Positions 43,127 to 53,484 of a stretch of DNA of 64,000 nt are shown here, piece by piece; position 1 is the first letter of the stretch; each line of letters starts with the position of its first letter. A model generated the notes under the pieces. That model was not told the origin of the DNA. It worked only from the letters and a program-made list of their open reading frames with translations, and did not search any database. The stretch is taken from contig NZ_JACSET010000004.1 in assembly GCF_014334325.1 (NCBI RefSeq), positions 62,001 to 126,000 of the forward strand, read 5' to 3'. The DNA comes from Treponema sp. Marseille-Q4130. Lineage in GTDB: Bacteria; Spirochaetota; Spirochaetia; Treponematales; Treponemataceae. A program made the translations under genes and the position numbers.

Positions 43127-44050
43127 ATGGATATCGACAGCACTGCACAGTATACGCCGTTTTATCCGCAAAAATTGATTTCCGTCGATGCGATCGTAAC
43201 CGTTCACTATTTCGAATACCGAAGCAGGTTTTCTTTTGCAGGAGAACGTCACGATTTTTGGGAACTCGTGTGCGTCGACAAGGGCGAAATCGAAATATAC
43301 GACGGAAAGGCATGGTCGCGCCTTCGCCGCGGGCAGATGAGATTTCACAAACCGAACGAATTTCACGCACTCAAAGCGAACGGCATCGTTTCCCCGAACG
43401 TCATCGTCGTTTCATTTATCTGCACATCTCGCGCAATCGATTTTTTCAGAGACAAAACCTTTTCGTATACGCAAAGCGAACAGTCGCTGCTCGCCGAAAT
43501 CATCGCGCACGCGCGGAACCTGTTCGCCACTCCGCTCGATGATCCCTACCTGACGAAAATGGAAGCGCGAACTTCGGCTCCTCCGTGGGAAGCGCAGCTC
43601 ATCGTCTCCAATCTTGAACTGCTTTTGCTGTCGCTGTATCGCACACATACCGAAGGGGAGCATACCAAACAGACACATGTAAGCTCTTACGCGCGCTTAT
43701 CGTATGAAGATGCAATCGTCAAAGCGGCGCTCGATTATTTCAATAAAAATCTGTTTCGGATGCTCCGTTCCGACGAAATCTGCGAAAACGTGCACGTCAG
43801 CTACGATCTTCTCAAAAGCATCTTTTCAAAACGATTCGGCTGCGGTCCGATGAAATACTTTGCACGCATGCGCATCGACGAAATAAAAACGCTCATACGC
43901 AATTCGGTTATGAACGTTTCGGAACTCGCATCCCATTTCGGCTATTCGTCGATCCATTATTTTTCGCGCCAGTTTAAAAATGAAACCGGCATGTCGCCGA
44001 CTGAGTATGCGACATCGATTAAAGCGAAAACGGAAAAGAAATTCGGCTGA
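43127..44050 (+). CDS. AraC family transcriptional regulator
   Basis: 307 residues from ATG at 43127 (GGAG two to six bases upstream). N-terminal cupin-like sensor (HDFWELVCVDKGEIEIYDGKAWSRLRRGQMRFHKPNEFHAL); C-terminal double helix-turn-helix (MLRSDEICENVHVSYDLLKSIFSKRFGCGPMKYF, VSELASHFGYSSIHYFSRQFKNETGMSPTEY). Divergent to the sugar operon at 42933, which it most likely activates in response to the imported sugar. Confidence 0.93.
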   Translation: MDIDSTAQYTPFYPQKLISVDAIVTVHYFEYRSRFSFAGERHDFWELVCVDKGEIEIYDGKAWSRLRRGQMRFHKPNEFHALKANGIVSPNVIVVSFICTSRAIDFFRDKTFSYTQSEQSLLAEIIAHARNLFATPLDDPYLTKMEARTSAPPWEAQLIVSNLELLLLSLYRTHTEGEHTKQTHVSSYARLSYEDAIVKAALDYFNKNLFRMLRSDEICENVHVSYDLLKSIFSKRFGCGPMKYFARMRIDEIKTLIRNSVMNVSELASHFGYSSIHYFSRQFKNETGMSPTEYATSIKAKTEKKFG

Positions 44051-44062
44051 ACGCACTTCGTA

Positions 44063-46057
44063 TTACGCAAAAAGGGATTTGATCTCTTTTGCGTAGATCT
44101 TCGTGATCTTATAGCGCATCATTTCGCCTTTTGCGTTGACTTCTTTTCCGGCTTCGAAACTGTTCGGAAGCAGTACGAAGCGGTTGATCCGCTCACAGGT
44201 GCGGAAGCCCGTCTTTTCGTTCACGCGGCGTTCGATCTCTTCGCGGAAAAACATCTGCACTTCGTTCGATTCAAGCAGGCTCTCCCACGAACTGTACATG
44301 ACAAGAGAGGTGTTCGCCCATTCGGTGAGCACGTCTTTTGCCGGAACGATGAGGGCTGCGATATATTTTTTATCCTGCCCGACGATCATAACGCGTTCGA
44401 TATAGGGGCTGTTCAAAAGAGCGGCTTCGATAACCGCGGGTTCGATATTTTCTCCGCCGAGCAATACGATCGTATCCTTCGCGCGGCCGGTGATTTTGAT
44501 TTCATTGTCCTGCGTCATCATGCCGATGTCGCCCGTGTTGAGCCAGCCGTCTTTATCGATAACCTGAGCCGTCAAATCGGGACGCTCGTAGTAGCCTTTC
44601 ATGATTTGGCGACCTCTCGCTTCGACGATGCCTTTTTTGCCGGGCGGAAGCGCTTCGGTACCGAGCGAGCCGTCTTCGTTGAGCGAAACGACGCGCACTT
44701 CGGCCGCAGGGAATACGACGCCGACGCAGCCCGAGCGAGGCTTTAAAGGATTGCGCACCGAAAGAACGGGAGCCGCTTCGGTAATGCCGTAGCCTTCGAG
44801 GAGATTGAAACCGATCGCGTGATAGAACGAATCGATATCGCTTTGCAGCGCTCCACCTCCGGAAATCGCCGCGACCATGTGACCGCCGAGCACTGCGCGG
44901 ATCTTTTTAAAGACGACGACTTTGCAGATGCCGTACCACGGGGCGAGAAGTATAAACGGAACGATGCCGTACAAAACGTCGAAGATGCGCGTGCCGTTTC
45001 TGTAGCGGCACACGCGGCCCCTCACACGGTCGCTCGCCCACGAAAACGCTTTTCCGATTTTGATCGCAAGGTTGAACGAAAACTGCGTCACGCTGTTTTC
45101 TTTTTTCATCTGGCGGAAAATGCCGTTTGCAAGCGATTCCCACAGGCGGGGGACGCCGCACATCCACGTCGGATGAACTTTTGCCATATCGGAAAGCATG
45201 ATAGCGGCCGACGGTTTCGAATACGCGATGCTGCTTTTGAGCGCGACGATAAAATACTGGAACGCGCGCTCGAAACTGTGCCATACGGGAAGCACCGACA
45301 GCCAAATGTCTTCGTCCTTCGTCGTCGGAAGGGCAAGCTTTACCGCTTCGCACTGCGCGATATAGTTGTCGTGCGTAAGCATAACGCCTTTGGGAGTTCC
45401 TGTCGTTCCCGACGTAAAGATGATCGTCGCCGTTTCATCGGCGCCCGTTTTATCCATTTCAGCTTCAACCGCTTTTCGCTCTTTTTCGGAAGCGTGGCGT
45501 CCTTTGTCCTCAAGATCGATGTATTTCCAAATTTTGATTTCGCGGGCTTTCGCCTGTTTTTTTATCTCATCGTCCGTAGGCGAATCGATGAGGATAACGG
45601 TTTTCAGAGTCGGCACGTCCGTTCCGCAGTCGAAGAGCTTTTGCAGCTGCTTTTGATTTTCAAAAATACAGATTTCGCATTTGACGAAATTCAAAATGAA
45701 CGCCATTTCGGTGCCCGTCGAATCGAGCCCTCGGGGAATATCGGTTGCGCCGAGCGACAAAATCGCGTGGTCGAGTATAAACCATTCGCGTCGGTTGTCG
45801 CACATGAGGCCGATAAAAGCTCCGCGCGTTACGCCGATCTTTTGCAGCGCGCACGCCGTTTCGACGACGCGGTTATAAACGCGCTTGTAGCTGTAGTGCT
45901 CGTATTCGCCGACTTCGTTTTTTACGATCTGCAGCGTATAGTCGGGATAGGCTTCGGCTCGGGCGCGAAGCAAAAGCGGTATGTTATGCGGCAGCTTTTC
46001 CGCCGCATCTTTTTCAAAAAGCGATTTGATTTTTTCAATCGTTTTACTCGTGTTCAT
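44063..46057 (-). CDS. long-chain fatty acid-CoA ligase (AMP-binding)
   Basis: 664 residues. P-loop IIFTSGTTGTPKGVMLTHDN near residue 213, then VLPVWHSFERAFQY, GYGITEAAPVLSVRN (A5), GWLNTGDIGMMTQDNEIKITGRAKDTIVLLGGENIEP (A7/A8) and a C-terminal lysine segment. The sequence is of the FadD15/FAA1-like class of bacterial long-chain acyl-CoA synthetases. It activates host-derived fatty acids for lipid synthesis, useful in treponemes that depend on serum lipids. GGGAGAAG precedes the ATG. Monocistronic. Confidence 0.93.
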   Translation of the reverse strand: MNTSKTIEKIKSLFEKDAAEKLPHNIPLLLRARAEAYPDYTLQIVKNEVGEYEHYSYKRVYNRVVETACALQKIGVTRGAFIGLMCDNRREWFILDHAILSLGATDIPRGLDSTGTEMAFILNFVKCEICIFENQKQLQKLFDCGTDVPTLKTVILIDSPTDDEIKKQAKAREIKIWKYIDLEDKGRHASEKERKAVEAEMDKTGADETATIIFTSGTTGTPKGVMLTHDNYIAQCEAVKLALPTTKDEDIWLSVLPVWHSFERAFQYFIVALKSSIAYSKPSAAIMLSDMAKVHPTWMCGVPRLWESLANGIFRQMKKENSVTQFSFNLAIKIGKAFSWASDRVRGRVCRYRNGTRIFDVLYGIVPFILLAPWYGICKVVVFKKIRAVLGGHMVAAISGGGALQSDIDSFYHAIGFNLLEGYGITEAAPVLSVRNPLKPRSGCVGVVFPAAEVRVVSLNEDGSLGTEALPPGKKGIVEARGRQIMKGYYERPDLTAQVIDKDGWLNTGDIGMMTQDNEIKITGRAKDTIVLLGGENIEPAVIEAALLNSPYIERVMIVGQDKKYIAALIVPAKDVLTEWANTSLVMYSSWESLLESNEVQMFFREEIERRVNEKTGFRTCERINRFVLLPNSFEAGKEVNAKGEMMRYKITKIYAKEIKSLFA

Positions 46058-46201
46058 CGGGCTTCTCCCATAAAAGCTCTCATAAAATAATCACTGCGCC
46101 GACCGGATCTAAGGTCCGTAAAAAGCGCATTCATGTGATTATTTATTTTGACAAAAACAGGGGATTATGTCAAGATAGAAACAACAGTCTGTCGGATCAC
46201 C

Positions 46202-48334
46202 TTATATTTTAAATTTGGCGACTTCCAGTGCCAAATTGTCGATGCTCGTTTTATTTTTCTGCGTTATTTCGTTTACTTCTTCCACCGCATTCGATATCTG
46301 TTCCGCGCCGCTCGCGATTTCGTTCATACTGTCGGTGGTTTCCCGCGTTATGTCGGAAAGCTTTTGCATTTCGCTGCCGATCTGTCGGCCGCCGACGAGC
46401 ATTTCCGCCGCTCCCGCTTTCACTTCGTCGGTCACCTTGTTAATTTGCGTTATCGCATCGCGCACACGGCGGCTGTCCGCGCTCTGTTCGGCGATGGTTT
46501 CGATGATCGAATCTTCTTTGTCGGATATCATGTGTACCGATTCATATACATCGATAAACGTTTTTTCCGCCTGCATACCCGCTTCGATGAGACGGCCAAT
46601 GATTTCGGTCGATTCTTGAATAACGGCACCGATCTGTTTTCCCTGCGTGTTGGATTGTTCGGCAAGCTTTCGAATTTCATCGGCGACGACGGCAAAACCT
46701 TTCCCCGATTCGCCTGCGTGAGCGGCTTCGATGGCCGCATTCATTGCCAGGAGGTTCGTTTGGTTTGCAATATTTTGGATAATTTCACTCGCTTCGAGAA
46801 GCGATTCCGATCGTTCGGCAATCTGCTTGACGACTTCGTTCGCCGTCTTCGCTCCGTCTTTTCCGACTTTCGTTTTACCGTACACTTCTTTGATCAAGTC
46901 GTTGTTTTGCATGAGCGTGTCGTTGATGCGGGCAGTGCTTTCCGCCGTATGCGTTATAAGGACTGAAGACTGCTTAATGTGTTCGGCCTGCAAGTCAATA
47001 CTCGATACGAGCCGGTTCAGATTTCCGTTGATCTGTTCAACGGCGGAAACGGTTTCGGTAACGGCAGCCGCTTGCACAAGAGATTTTTCTTTTACGGACA
47101 TAACATTCGCGCCGATCTGTCTGATGCTTGCCGCCGTCTCTTCCATATTGCCCGATAAATCGGAACCGATAGCACGCATCTTGTCGGCCTCATCGCGAAG
47201 TACGCATATCATTGCATTACTGTGTCCTATAGCCGTATTGAGGTGTGTCATAAGGCTTCCGATTTCGTCGTTGCGTTTTACTTCGACTCTGTCGGTCAAA
47301 TCGCCTGAAGCGATTTTTCCGAGTACGGTTTCGAGTCGTTTGAAAAAGCGTTTCAAATGGCGGGCAAAGAGAATGGCGAGCGTAAAATAGACGACGAACA
47401 TCAAAAGGCCGATTACAATCATGCTCCGGATAAGTGTATAAAAAATTGAAAAGATTTCATTTTGCTCCACGACGACAACGAGTTTCCAACCGAGTTCCGA
47501 AAGCGGGAACACGTATGCTTGACGCTTTTTCCCGTCGAGATCGACAAGGACGGAACCGTCTTCGAGCGCTTCTATTTCCGTATAAGCGGGGACTTGCGTT
47601 TCGCTTACGTTTTTAAAATTGAATTGAGGATGCATCGGATCGGCCAAAATGAGTCCGTCGTTTTGCAAAAGCATACAATAGCCCGTATTTCCGACGCGGA
47701 CGTCGCCTATAAATGAAGTCAAATCGGAAAGAGCGATATCGAGTCCTATGCAGCCGATAAAATCGCCGGATGTATTTTTTACGCTTCGAACGATGGAAAA
47801 CAGGAGTACGCCGTCTCCCGAAGGGTACGCTTCGGTTACGACAGTCTTACCGTCCGCCAGAGCGGCATTTTTATACCACATACGTCCGCGAGGATCGAAA
47901 CCTTTCGGCACTTGGGTATCCGTAAGCCCCGCCAAACCGCCCCATTTCGTTCCCATATAGATTTCTTCGAATTCGCTGTAATGCTTTTTAAATTGCCGGA
48001 ACTCGGCGTTGATGGCCTGCTCGACTTCGCCGCCGTGGCTGTACGTCCTGCCGCTTTGCCCGGCTTCCTCAGTATAATTGTAAATCGTTTCATCGGCATT
48101 CCGTACGACCGGAGAGTCGGCAAGCATATCAACGACATTTTTACCGTTTCGTATAAATATATCGACGGATTTTTTTATATTGGAAAATTGCTGTGCGGTA
48201 ACTTCATCGAATGTATCGTGTCTTTTTTCGTACAGCTGAAAACCGACAACCGCACATATAAACGAAACGATCGAAATGATCGTTATAGTAACCGCACGTA
48301 AAAACCGAAATGTAATTGAAGGAGCTTTTTTCAT
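46202..48334 (-). CDS. methyl-accepting chemotaxis protein
   Basis: 710 residues from ATG at 48334 (GAGAGGA nine bases upstream). Transmembrane helix 15-40, dCache sensor ([54 protein letters not shown]), second helix about 303-330, HAMP, then signalling domain with tip [35 protein letters not shown]. The WY-x-x-A pattern of the sensor suggests an amino-acid-type ligand, which is inference. Alone in its transcription unit. Confidence 0.95.
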   Translation of the reverse strand: MKKAPSITFRFLRAVTITIISIVSFICAVVGFQLYEKRHDTFDEVTAQQFSNIKKSVDIFIRNGKNVVDMLADSPVVRNADETIYNYTEEAGQSGRTYSHGGEVEQAINAEFRQFKKHYSEFEEIYMGTKWGGLAGLTDTQVPKGFDPRGRMWYKNAALADGKTVVTEAYPSGDGVLLFSIVRSVKNTSGDFIGCIGLDIALSDLTSFIGDVRVGNTGYCMLLQNDGLILADPMHPQFNFKNVSETQVPAYTEIEALEDGSVLVDLDGKKRQAYVFPLSELGWKLVVVVEQNEIFSIFYTLIRSMIVIGLLMFVVYFTLAILFARHLKRFFKRLETVLGKIASGDLTDRVEVKRNDEIGSLMTHLNTAIGHSNAMICVLRDEADKMRAIGSDLSGNMEETAASIRQIGANVMSVKEKSLVQAAAVTETVSAVEQINGNLNRLVSSIDLQAEHIKQSSVLITHTAESTARINDTLMQNNDLIKEVYGKTKVGKDGAKTANEVVKQIAERSESLLEASEIIQNIANQTNLLAMNAAIEAAHAGESGKGFAVVADEIRKLAEQSNTQGKQIGAVIQESTEIIGRLIEAGMQAEKTFIDVYESVHMISDKEDSIIETIAEQSADSRRVRDAITQINKVTDEVKAGAAEMLVGGRQIGSEMQKLSDITRETTDSMNEIASGAEQISNAVEEVNEITQKNKTSIDNLALEVAKFKI

Positions 48335-48603
48335 CGTAATGTAATCCTCTCGTTGCACATCATCTTTCTGTTCCGGACATAGGATTTTATTATTTTACAC
48401 AGCTGTGATTATTTTATATTATTTTTTATTTATCTTCAAGCAAGCGACAGAGCTTTGACAGAGCACGAGACTGTCGACAAAAGGAGGGGAAAGGCTGCCG
48501 ACGCCGAAAAGAAAATTTATTAATATAGCGTTTGAAACGAAACACTACATGCGTCTCTAACGACTGCTGCTTTTAGAAGTTTCCGCTTATTTGCTATGCC
48601 GCT

Positions 48604-50625
48604 TTACTTGCCGCGTTTTTCGGCTTTTGTGCGCTTACGCTTCATCGCGATTATGCTGAAGTTTATCGTCTTTTCCGTTTCCATGCCGGGAGCAAGATCG
48701 ATCGGCCAATGCATTGCGGCGCACAGCGTCATCGCCGCGGGAACGATTTTTCCGACTGCCGATTCGGGACGCCGGAACGTGATCGGCATAAAAGAAAGGG
48801 CGCAGCTTTCGTTCGGCTCACACATAAACGAAAGCGAATTTTCGGCATCGGAAAGCTGAACGGCCGACACATCCGAAATAATGCCCGACGGAGAGAGTGC
48901 GGCGGACGATTGTGCCGAATCGCTTTCAAAGCGCGTATCCCCCGATGCGATTTCGATCGTATACGGAGTAAAATCGACGGGATCGTAATTGGCTTGTGCG
49001 AAATTCGATTCGACGACGAAATCGGCACGAAGCGCTTCGGCACTTTCGTTTTTTACGATGTACTGCAGCGTAAAGCCGTTCGAATTCGCCGCGTATTTTT
49101 TTCGTACGGATAACGCCTGTTTTTTCTCGCCGAATTCGCCGGAAAATAAAAGCTGCACTTCTTTGTGCTGCGGAGAAAATTTTTGTTCGGTATATTGCGC
49201 TCGTAAAAACGTCTCCCGATTTTCACATTTGCCTTGCACATAGCCTTTGACGTCGGTATCGGAGAGGATATAATCGATAAAGAGCGAACGGACGTAATCG
49301 TCGGTACAGCCGTCGAAGGCTTCCATGCGGCTCAAATTGTCGGCGTAATTGCCCGCGCTCTGCATGACGTCGAGTTCGGAGATTGCCCCTGCCGTCCTCG
49401 TTATGCATGCCGTAAAGCCCGTCATGCGGAACATATATTCGTCGATGCCGTCGGCGTTGTAATCGAAACGGGATGCGGCCTCTTCGAATTCGCTGCACTC
49501 GCGGATGATCTTTTCCGCTTCGGAAAGGTTTTTAAAAGCGATCCTGCGATAGGCTGCGCGCACGAGCGGAGAGCTTGCAGTGCTCACAAAGCCTTCCCCG
49601 CTTTGGGCTGCCCAGAGTTTTTCGCGCGCGACTTTTTTGCGCGCTTTATCGCCGTGACATTGATTGGCAAGCATACTCACGTACAGCATGCGGTTGCACA
49701 GCGCCTGGCTTTCGGGATAGGTTTGCAAAAAATCGTAGATCGTAACGGGATAGCCGTCGCTTTTCGAAACCGCCGTATACGGCACTTTCGCCCACTGCGC
49801 GATTTCCGCATCGATACCGGCTGTGATAAAAGCGGGAACGCGGGCGCCGGCCGTCTTCAAGTAAGCACCGGGATACGAAAAGCGCAACGTACCCGAGAAT
49901 TGAGCAGAAGCGCTGTCGGCAAGTTTTTGCAAGTACCCCGATTGCAAAAGCTTTTGAAATTCCGCATGCGTCAGCTGTATATCGACAAAGCGTTCCGAAG
50001 AGGCGGCATCGTACGCATCGCCCCTCACGCTTTTTTTTACCGCAGCAAAAAGAGAGGCCAAATACTCTTCGGCGGGAACGTCGAGAGACGGTTTATGTTT
50101 TCGGTAAACGGGGATTATCGTTACGGATTTACCGCGGTCGAACATGATGACGGGAAGGTACGACTGTTTTGCAGGAGGAATAAGCGAGCTGTCGAGCACG
50201 ACGTATTCCATACCGCAGGTTTGAAAGCTCGTCACGAGGGACGCGTCCCAGCTCGAAGCACACAGCGTCATGCCGCGCGGACGCTTTCCGAGCGTCTGCC
50301 GTATTTCGGCGGAAAGCAATTCGATTTGATCGGTGCGGTCTTTCGGATACAAAAGCGGAAAGACGGGATTGTAAAATCCCCCTCCGAACACTTCTATCTG
50401 CCTGCGGGAGATGAGTTGCTGCAATATCGCAAGAAATTCGGGATGCTTTTTTTTGAAAAACTGCAATTCGTTTCCGTTAAACGAAAAAGCCATACAAAAA
50501 CAGGGGTTGGCGTATAAAAATTTTGCCGCCGGTTTGTAGACCTCCAGATAATCTTTTTCGCTGTCGGAAACCGTTTTGCCGGCCGGTGTTGACTCGAGGC
50601 CGAAACAGATACATAGCGCCTTCAC
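48604..50625 (-). CDS. GH57 4-alpha-glucanotransferase homologue, catalytic Glu missing
   Basis: 673 residues, GTG start with AAGGAG 13 bases upstream. The order of GH57 elements is present: IEVFGGGFYNPVFPLLYPKDRTDQIELL, KRPRGMTLCASSWDASL, a helical AREKLWAAQSGEGF stretch, then the C-terminal beta domain FDYNADGIDEYMF...GAISELDV with NYADNLSRMEAFDG. In active enzymes the region equivalent to residues 118-126 reads G-x-W-L-x-E-R-x-W, the Glu being the nucleophile; here that position is Ala123 and the Arg is Ser. It may be a glucan-binding pseudoenzyme. Confidence 0.75.
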   Translation of the reverse strand: MKALCICFGLESTPAGKTVSDSEKDYLEVYKPAAKFLYANPCFCMAFSFNGNELQFFKKKHPEFLAILQQLISRRQIEVFGGGFYNPVFPLLYPKDRTDQIELLSAEIRQTLGKRPRGMTLCASSWDASLVTSFQTCGMEYVVLDSSLIPPAKQSYLPVIMFDRGKSVTIIPVYRKHKPSLDVPAEEYLASLFAAVKKSVRGDAYDAASSERFVDIQLTHAEFQKLLQSGYLQKLADSASAQFSGTLRFSYPGAYLKTAGARVPAFITAGIDAEIAQWAKVPYTAVSKSDGYPVTIYDFLQTYPESQALCNRMLYVSMLANQCHGDKARKKVAREKLWAAQSGEGFVSTASSPLVRAAYRRIAFKNLSEAEKIIRECSEFEEAASRFDYNADGIDEYMFRMTGFTACITRTAGAISELDVMQSAGNYADNLSRMEAFDGCTDDYVRSLFIDYILSDTDVKGYVQGKCENRETFLRAQYTEQKFSPQHKEVQLLFSGEFGEKKQALSVRKKYAANSNGFTLQYIVKNESAEALRADFVVESNFAQANYDPVDFTPYTIEIASGDTRFESDSAQSSAALSPSGIISDVSAVQLSDAENSLSFMCEPNESCALSFMPITFRRPESAVGKIVPAAMTLCAAMHWPIDLAPGMETEKTINFSIIAMKRKRTKAEKRGK

Positions 50626-50770
50626 TTTGGCTTAAAAACTCCTTCCGGCTATTCTACACTATCTTCGCCATATTTTAAAGGTGTTTTTCCATTTTTATCG
50701 ATTTTTTTGTCGTCAATTTCGGAATTTTTCGCTCCTGCTGCGACGCGATTTTTGGTATACCCTTAAAAAA

Positions 50771-51334
50771 TCACCGTACAGGATAATCGCTGAGCCACGA
50801 AACGTTCCACACCGCGCACGCGATGACGAGGATCGCCAAAAGGATCATGACGAGTACGTGCCGGTTCAGACCCTCGTTTTTCGCCCGAGCGATATCTATT
50901 CTGTAACGAAGCGATGAGAGAACGGGCAGTACGAACACGAAAGAGAGCATACAGCTCGCCGCGATAATGAGGGCGTCGACGGGACTTGCGCTTTCGGAAA
51001 GAGAAAGGAGCACGATGAGGTATGAAGCGGCGCATTCCCCTGTCTGCATTACCGACGGAGTTTTCATGAAGAACCCTATTCCCGACAAAAGCGCCGTAAA
51101 TACGAGGAGCGCGGCAAGAGGATAGAGTTCCGAAACGCCGAGCGGAGAGAGAAAATGTACGGCGATGAGTTCCGTGAAAAATGTCGCCGCAAGGGCGGAA
51201 ACGCCGCATTGAAGAGCGGGACGAAAAACGCTTTTATCGAAAGCGACGCTTAAAGCTGCGGTGCGTTCGAGTCCGATACCGTAAAATAGGACGGCCGAAG
51301 CGTAAAACGCATAATACAAAACGATATCAATCAT
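50771..51334 (-). CDS. rnfA: RnfA-like membrane subunit, divergent
   Basis: 187 residues from ATG at 51334, overlapping the rnfE-like stop by 8 bases. Six membrane helices of RnfA/RnfE/NqrD/NqrE layout (IDIVLYYAFYASAVLFYGIGLERTAALS, ELYPLAALLVFTALLSGIGFFMK, ASYLIVLLSL). Normal RnfA carries a conserved LGLCPFLGVS-type cysteine in the first helix for a shared iron-sulfur centre; here it reads FYGIGLERTAALS with no cysteine. Assigned mainly by position and topology, so the symbol is tentative. Last gene of the operon. Confidence 0.6.
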   Translation of the reverse strand: MIDIVLYYAFYASAVLFYGIGLERTAALSVAFDKSVFRPALQCGVSALAATFFTELIAVHFLSPLGVSELYPLAALLVFTALLSGIGFFMKTPSVMQTGECAASYLIVLLSLSESASPVDALIIAASCMLSFVFVLPVLSSLRYRIDIARAKNEGLNRHVLVMILLAILVIACAVWNVSWLSDYPVR

Positions 51335-51944
51335 GGCTCGTCTCCGCTTTTTCGGCAGGCGCAGATTTCGCTGCGATAAACACGGAAACGGCGAGGATGA
51401 GCGCCAGAGCGATAAGAGCGCCGGGGATCGTTGCGAAAAACGACACGGATGCGATGCGCCCCGAATCGAACAGCACTTTTTCCGCAATACCGCGAGGCCC
51501 GATATACGTGATCGTTCCGAAACCGACAATATCGCGCAGCAAAAAAAATGCAAGCGCGAAACAGGAAAAAAGCGCTGCAGCGCTCATATTCCGTTTTAAA
51601 ATCGATTTTACACCCATCGTTTCGTCACTCGGAACAAAGCCCGCAACGAATGCGGAAACTGCCGGCACGTAGAGTGCAAAGCCGAGTGTAAGGGCTGCAA
51701 GCGGAAGAAGCGCCGTAAGGATCTGTCGAAAAAGCATCGTAAGAGAGACGATGAACGACATAAAAAGCAGATTTCCGATCCGAACGAATTCGAGCTTGCG
51801 GATCGCGTCACGCAACAGCGTCGCGGCGAAAACGAGCATAAAAACTTCGGCAACGAGGATGAGACCGTACGCAAAGCGGCCGGGAAACGGAATCATACAG
51901 GCAAGGGACGCCGAAAAATACAGCGGAACGAATCTTTTGCGCAT
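51327..51944 (-). CDS. rnfE: RnfE-like membrane subunit, divergent
   Basis: 205 residues from ATG at 51944 (GGAGGAAAG upstream), sharing one base with the rnfG-like stop (TGATG). Six helices; segments RKLEFVRIGNLLFMSFIVSLTMLFRQIL and AALTLGFALYVPAVSAFVAGFV follow the RnfE order. The NPVxVxxLGLCP-type motif with its conserved cysteine is replaced by RFVPLYFSASLACMIP. Identity rests on order C-D-G-E-A and topology. Confidence 0.6.
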   Translation of the reverse strand: MRKRFVPLYFSASLACMIPFPGRFAYGLILVAEVFMLVFAATLLRDAIRKLEFVRIGNLLFMSFIVSLTMLFRQILTALLPLAALTLGFALYVPAVSAFVAGFVPSDETMGVKSILKRNMSAAALFSCFALAFFLLRDIVGFGTITYIGPRGIAEKVLFDSGRIASVSFFATIPGALIALALILAVSVFIAAKSAPAEKAETSHD

Positions 51945-52411
51945 CACGGTCTTTCCTCCTCGATGCGTATGAGACGGGGAATGCGCTCCGCCCAATATCG
52001 GATCTGGCTTTTCGCTCCGCCGCTTTCGATCGCAGCATATACACGGCCGTGCAATCCCGCTATGCCTACAAAGCGTGCGGTATGCCTTCCGTCCGAGATA
52101 AAAACCGCAGGAAGAGGTCCGTACATCGTTTCCATACGTACGATGCACGCATAGCCGCTCACGCTTCCGCCTTTTACGCTGAAACACGCCGCACTCGACG
52201 ATACGGGAGCATCGAAATCGACAAAGTCTCCGATATGCCACACTCCCGGCTCGGCTTCTTCGAGCACGCGCGCTATTTCGGTTTTAATTCCCGCCTGCCC
52301 GGCGCCCTTCGTAAAAATCGCCGCGACGGACAACACGACGGCGAGCAATACGATGCAGCCTGCGAAAATGCCGTACTCCTGCAATGCTTCTTTTGAAAAT
52401 CGCTCCGTCAT
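51944..52411 (-). CDS. rnfG: RnfG-like subunit lacking the flavinylation motif
   Basis: 155 residues, one N-terminal membrane helix (YGIFAGCIVLLAVVLSVAAIF), then a periplasmic domain (TEIARVLEEAEPGVWHI, GYACIVRMETMYGPLPAVFI). Family RnfG proteins are about 180-210 residues and end with an S/D-G-A-T/S-x-x-T/S site where FMN is attached by Ftp/ApbE to Thr. No such site is present; the equivalent end reads ESGGAKSQIRYW. Overlaps rnfD by ATGA. Confidence 0.6.
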   Translation of the reverse strand: MTERFSKEALQEYGIFAGCIVLLAVVLSVAAIFTKGAGQAGIKTEIARVLEEAEPGVWHIGDFVDFDAPVSSSAACFSVKGGSVSGYACIVRMETMYGPLPAVFISDGRHTARFVGIAGLHGRVYAAIESGGAKSQIRYWAERIPRLIRIEEERP

Positions 52412-53484
52412 CGCCCTGCCCTTCCTTTACGGTTTTCCGCAAGTGCGGCACGCAGCCGCGCCGCATCCCGCTTGTCTTCAGCGGCTTGAATGAGCGGCGA
52501 AACGACGTTCGCACACAAAAGCGTAAAGATCATTCCTGCCGGCGACATACCGCAGCCGGCGATCAAAAATGCGAAAATGCCTGCAAGCATACCGTAGAGT
52601 ATTTTTCCGTACTTCGAGAGCGGCAGCGTGCCGTACTGCTGCACGACGAACACCGTATAAAAGAGCGTTCCTCCGGTACACAGCGCTAAAATCATATCGC
52701 CCTGCTCTGCGACGCCCCCCGCAATCGCGGGACCGGCAAAGCGCACAAGGAGCGCATACGCGATCACAAAGCAGCTCGGAACGAGCAGCCCCTGCATACC
52801 CCATGCAAACAAAACGATCGACGATAAAAGCGTCAGCGCATTGAATCGAAAGGCGGGGATGACCGAATGCGTATCCCACAAAAGCGAAATATAACCGTCC
52901 GGGATCGAAATATTGGCAAAACCGAATACCGTATTGTTGAGCGTTTCCGTTATCGCTCGGTCGATGCCCGTAATCGGAAATATGCCGTTTTGAATCAACA
53001 CGAACGAAGGATTTTTAATCTGCAGCATATCGCGCGTTAAATCGCTTTCGGGAAAAGCGCTCATGCCGATCATCCATGCGACGGCGGCGATGAGGACGGC
53101 GCTGTTCGCCCAGTCTCCCGCAAAGGGTCCCGAAAGGTATTTTAACAAAAGCACCGTACAAAACGCGATGCAAAAAACCGTTACGGGAGAAAAGGTCGAC
53201 GGAAGCAGCATCCCCGCGACGATTCCCTGCACGATATCGGAAAGCGGCGAGAGGCGGCAGCGCTCGATACGCTTTGCATACAACAAGTCGGCGGCAAAAA
53301 AGCCGGCAAGCGACGAAGCGATGACGAGGAGCGCACCGTAACTTTTCGTCGCCGCAAGCATGAGCACTTGCAGAGCCAGCAAAAGCGCCGTGACAAGTAA
53401 AACGTTTTTCGTCGACGGGGACAAGTATAAAAAAGGACGTTCGATTTTTTTTGTCCGCAAAAGCGCGGCCGTCGTATCGTTCAT
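52408..53484 (-). CDS. rnfD: RnfD-like membrane subunit lacking the SGAT flavin motif
   Basis: 358 residues from ATG at 53484, with AGGAG seven bases upstream; overlaps the rnfC stop by ATGA. About ten helices in the RnfD/NqrB arrangement: ADLLYAKRIERCRLSPLSDIVQGIVAGMLLPSTFSP, GDWANSAVLIAAVAWMIG, LNNTVFGFANISIPDGYISLLWD, GTLFYTVFVVQQYGTLPLSKYGKILYG. The D-x-x-SGAT covalent-FMN motif found before the LNNT...PEGY segment in normal RnfD is not found; the equivalent reads GIDRAITETLNNT. Fold recognised, cofactor site apparently lost. Confidence 0.72.
   Translation of the reverse strand: MNDTTAALLRTKKIERPFLYLSPSTKNVLLVTALLLALQVLMLAATKSYGALLVIASSLAGFFAADLLYAKRIERCRLSPLSDIVQGIVAGMLLPSTFSPVTVFCIAFCTVLLLKYLSGPFAGDWANSAVLIAAVAWMIGMSAFPESDLTRDMLQIKNPSFVLIQNGIFPITGIDRAITETLNNTVFGFANISIPDGYISLLWDTHSVIPAFRFNALTLLSSIVLFAWGMQGLLVPSCFVIAYALLVRFAGPAIAGGVAEQGDMILALCTGGTLFYTVFVVQQYGTLPLSKYGKILYGMLAGIFAFLIAGCGMSPAGMIFTLLCANVVSPLIQAAEDKRDAARLRAALAENRKGRAGR

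Noticed and set aside
44819-46090. 423-residue open frame on the plus strand opposite the acyl-CoA ligase
   Set aside because: Arginine/phenylalanine/histidine-rich shadow frame produced by codon bias; the opposite strand encodes a complete enzyme with all motifs.
49234-50517. 427-residue plus-strand open frame opposite the GH57-like gene
   Set aside because: Low-complexity Arg/His/Phe composition, no ribosome-binding site, fully covered by the real gene.
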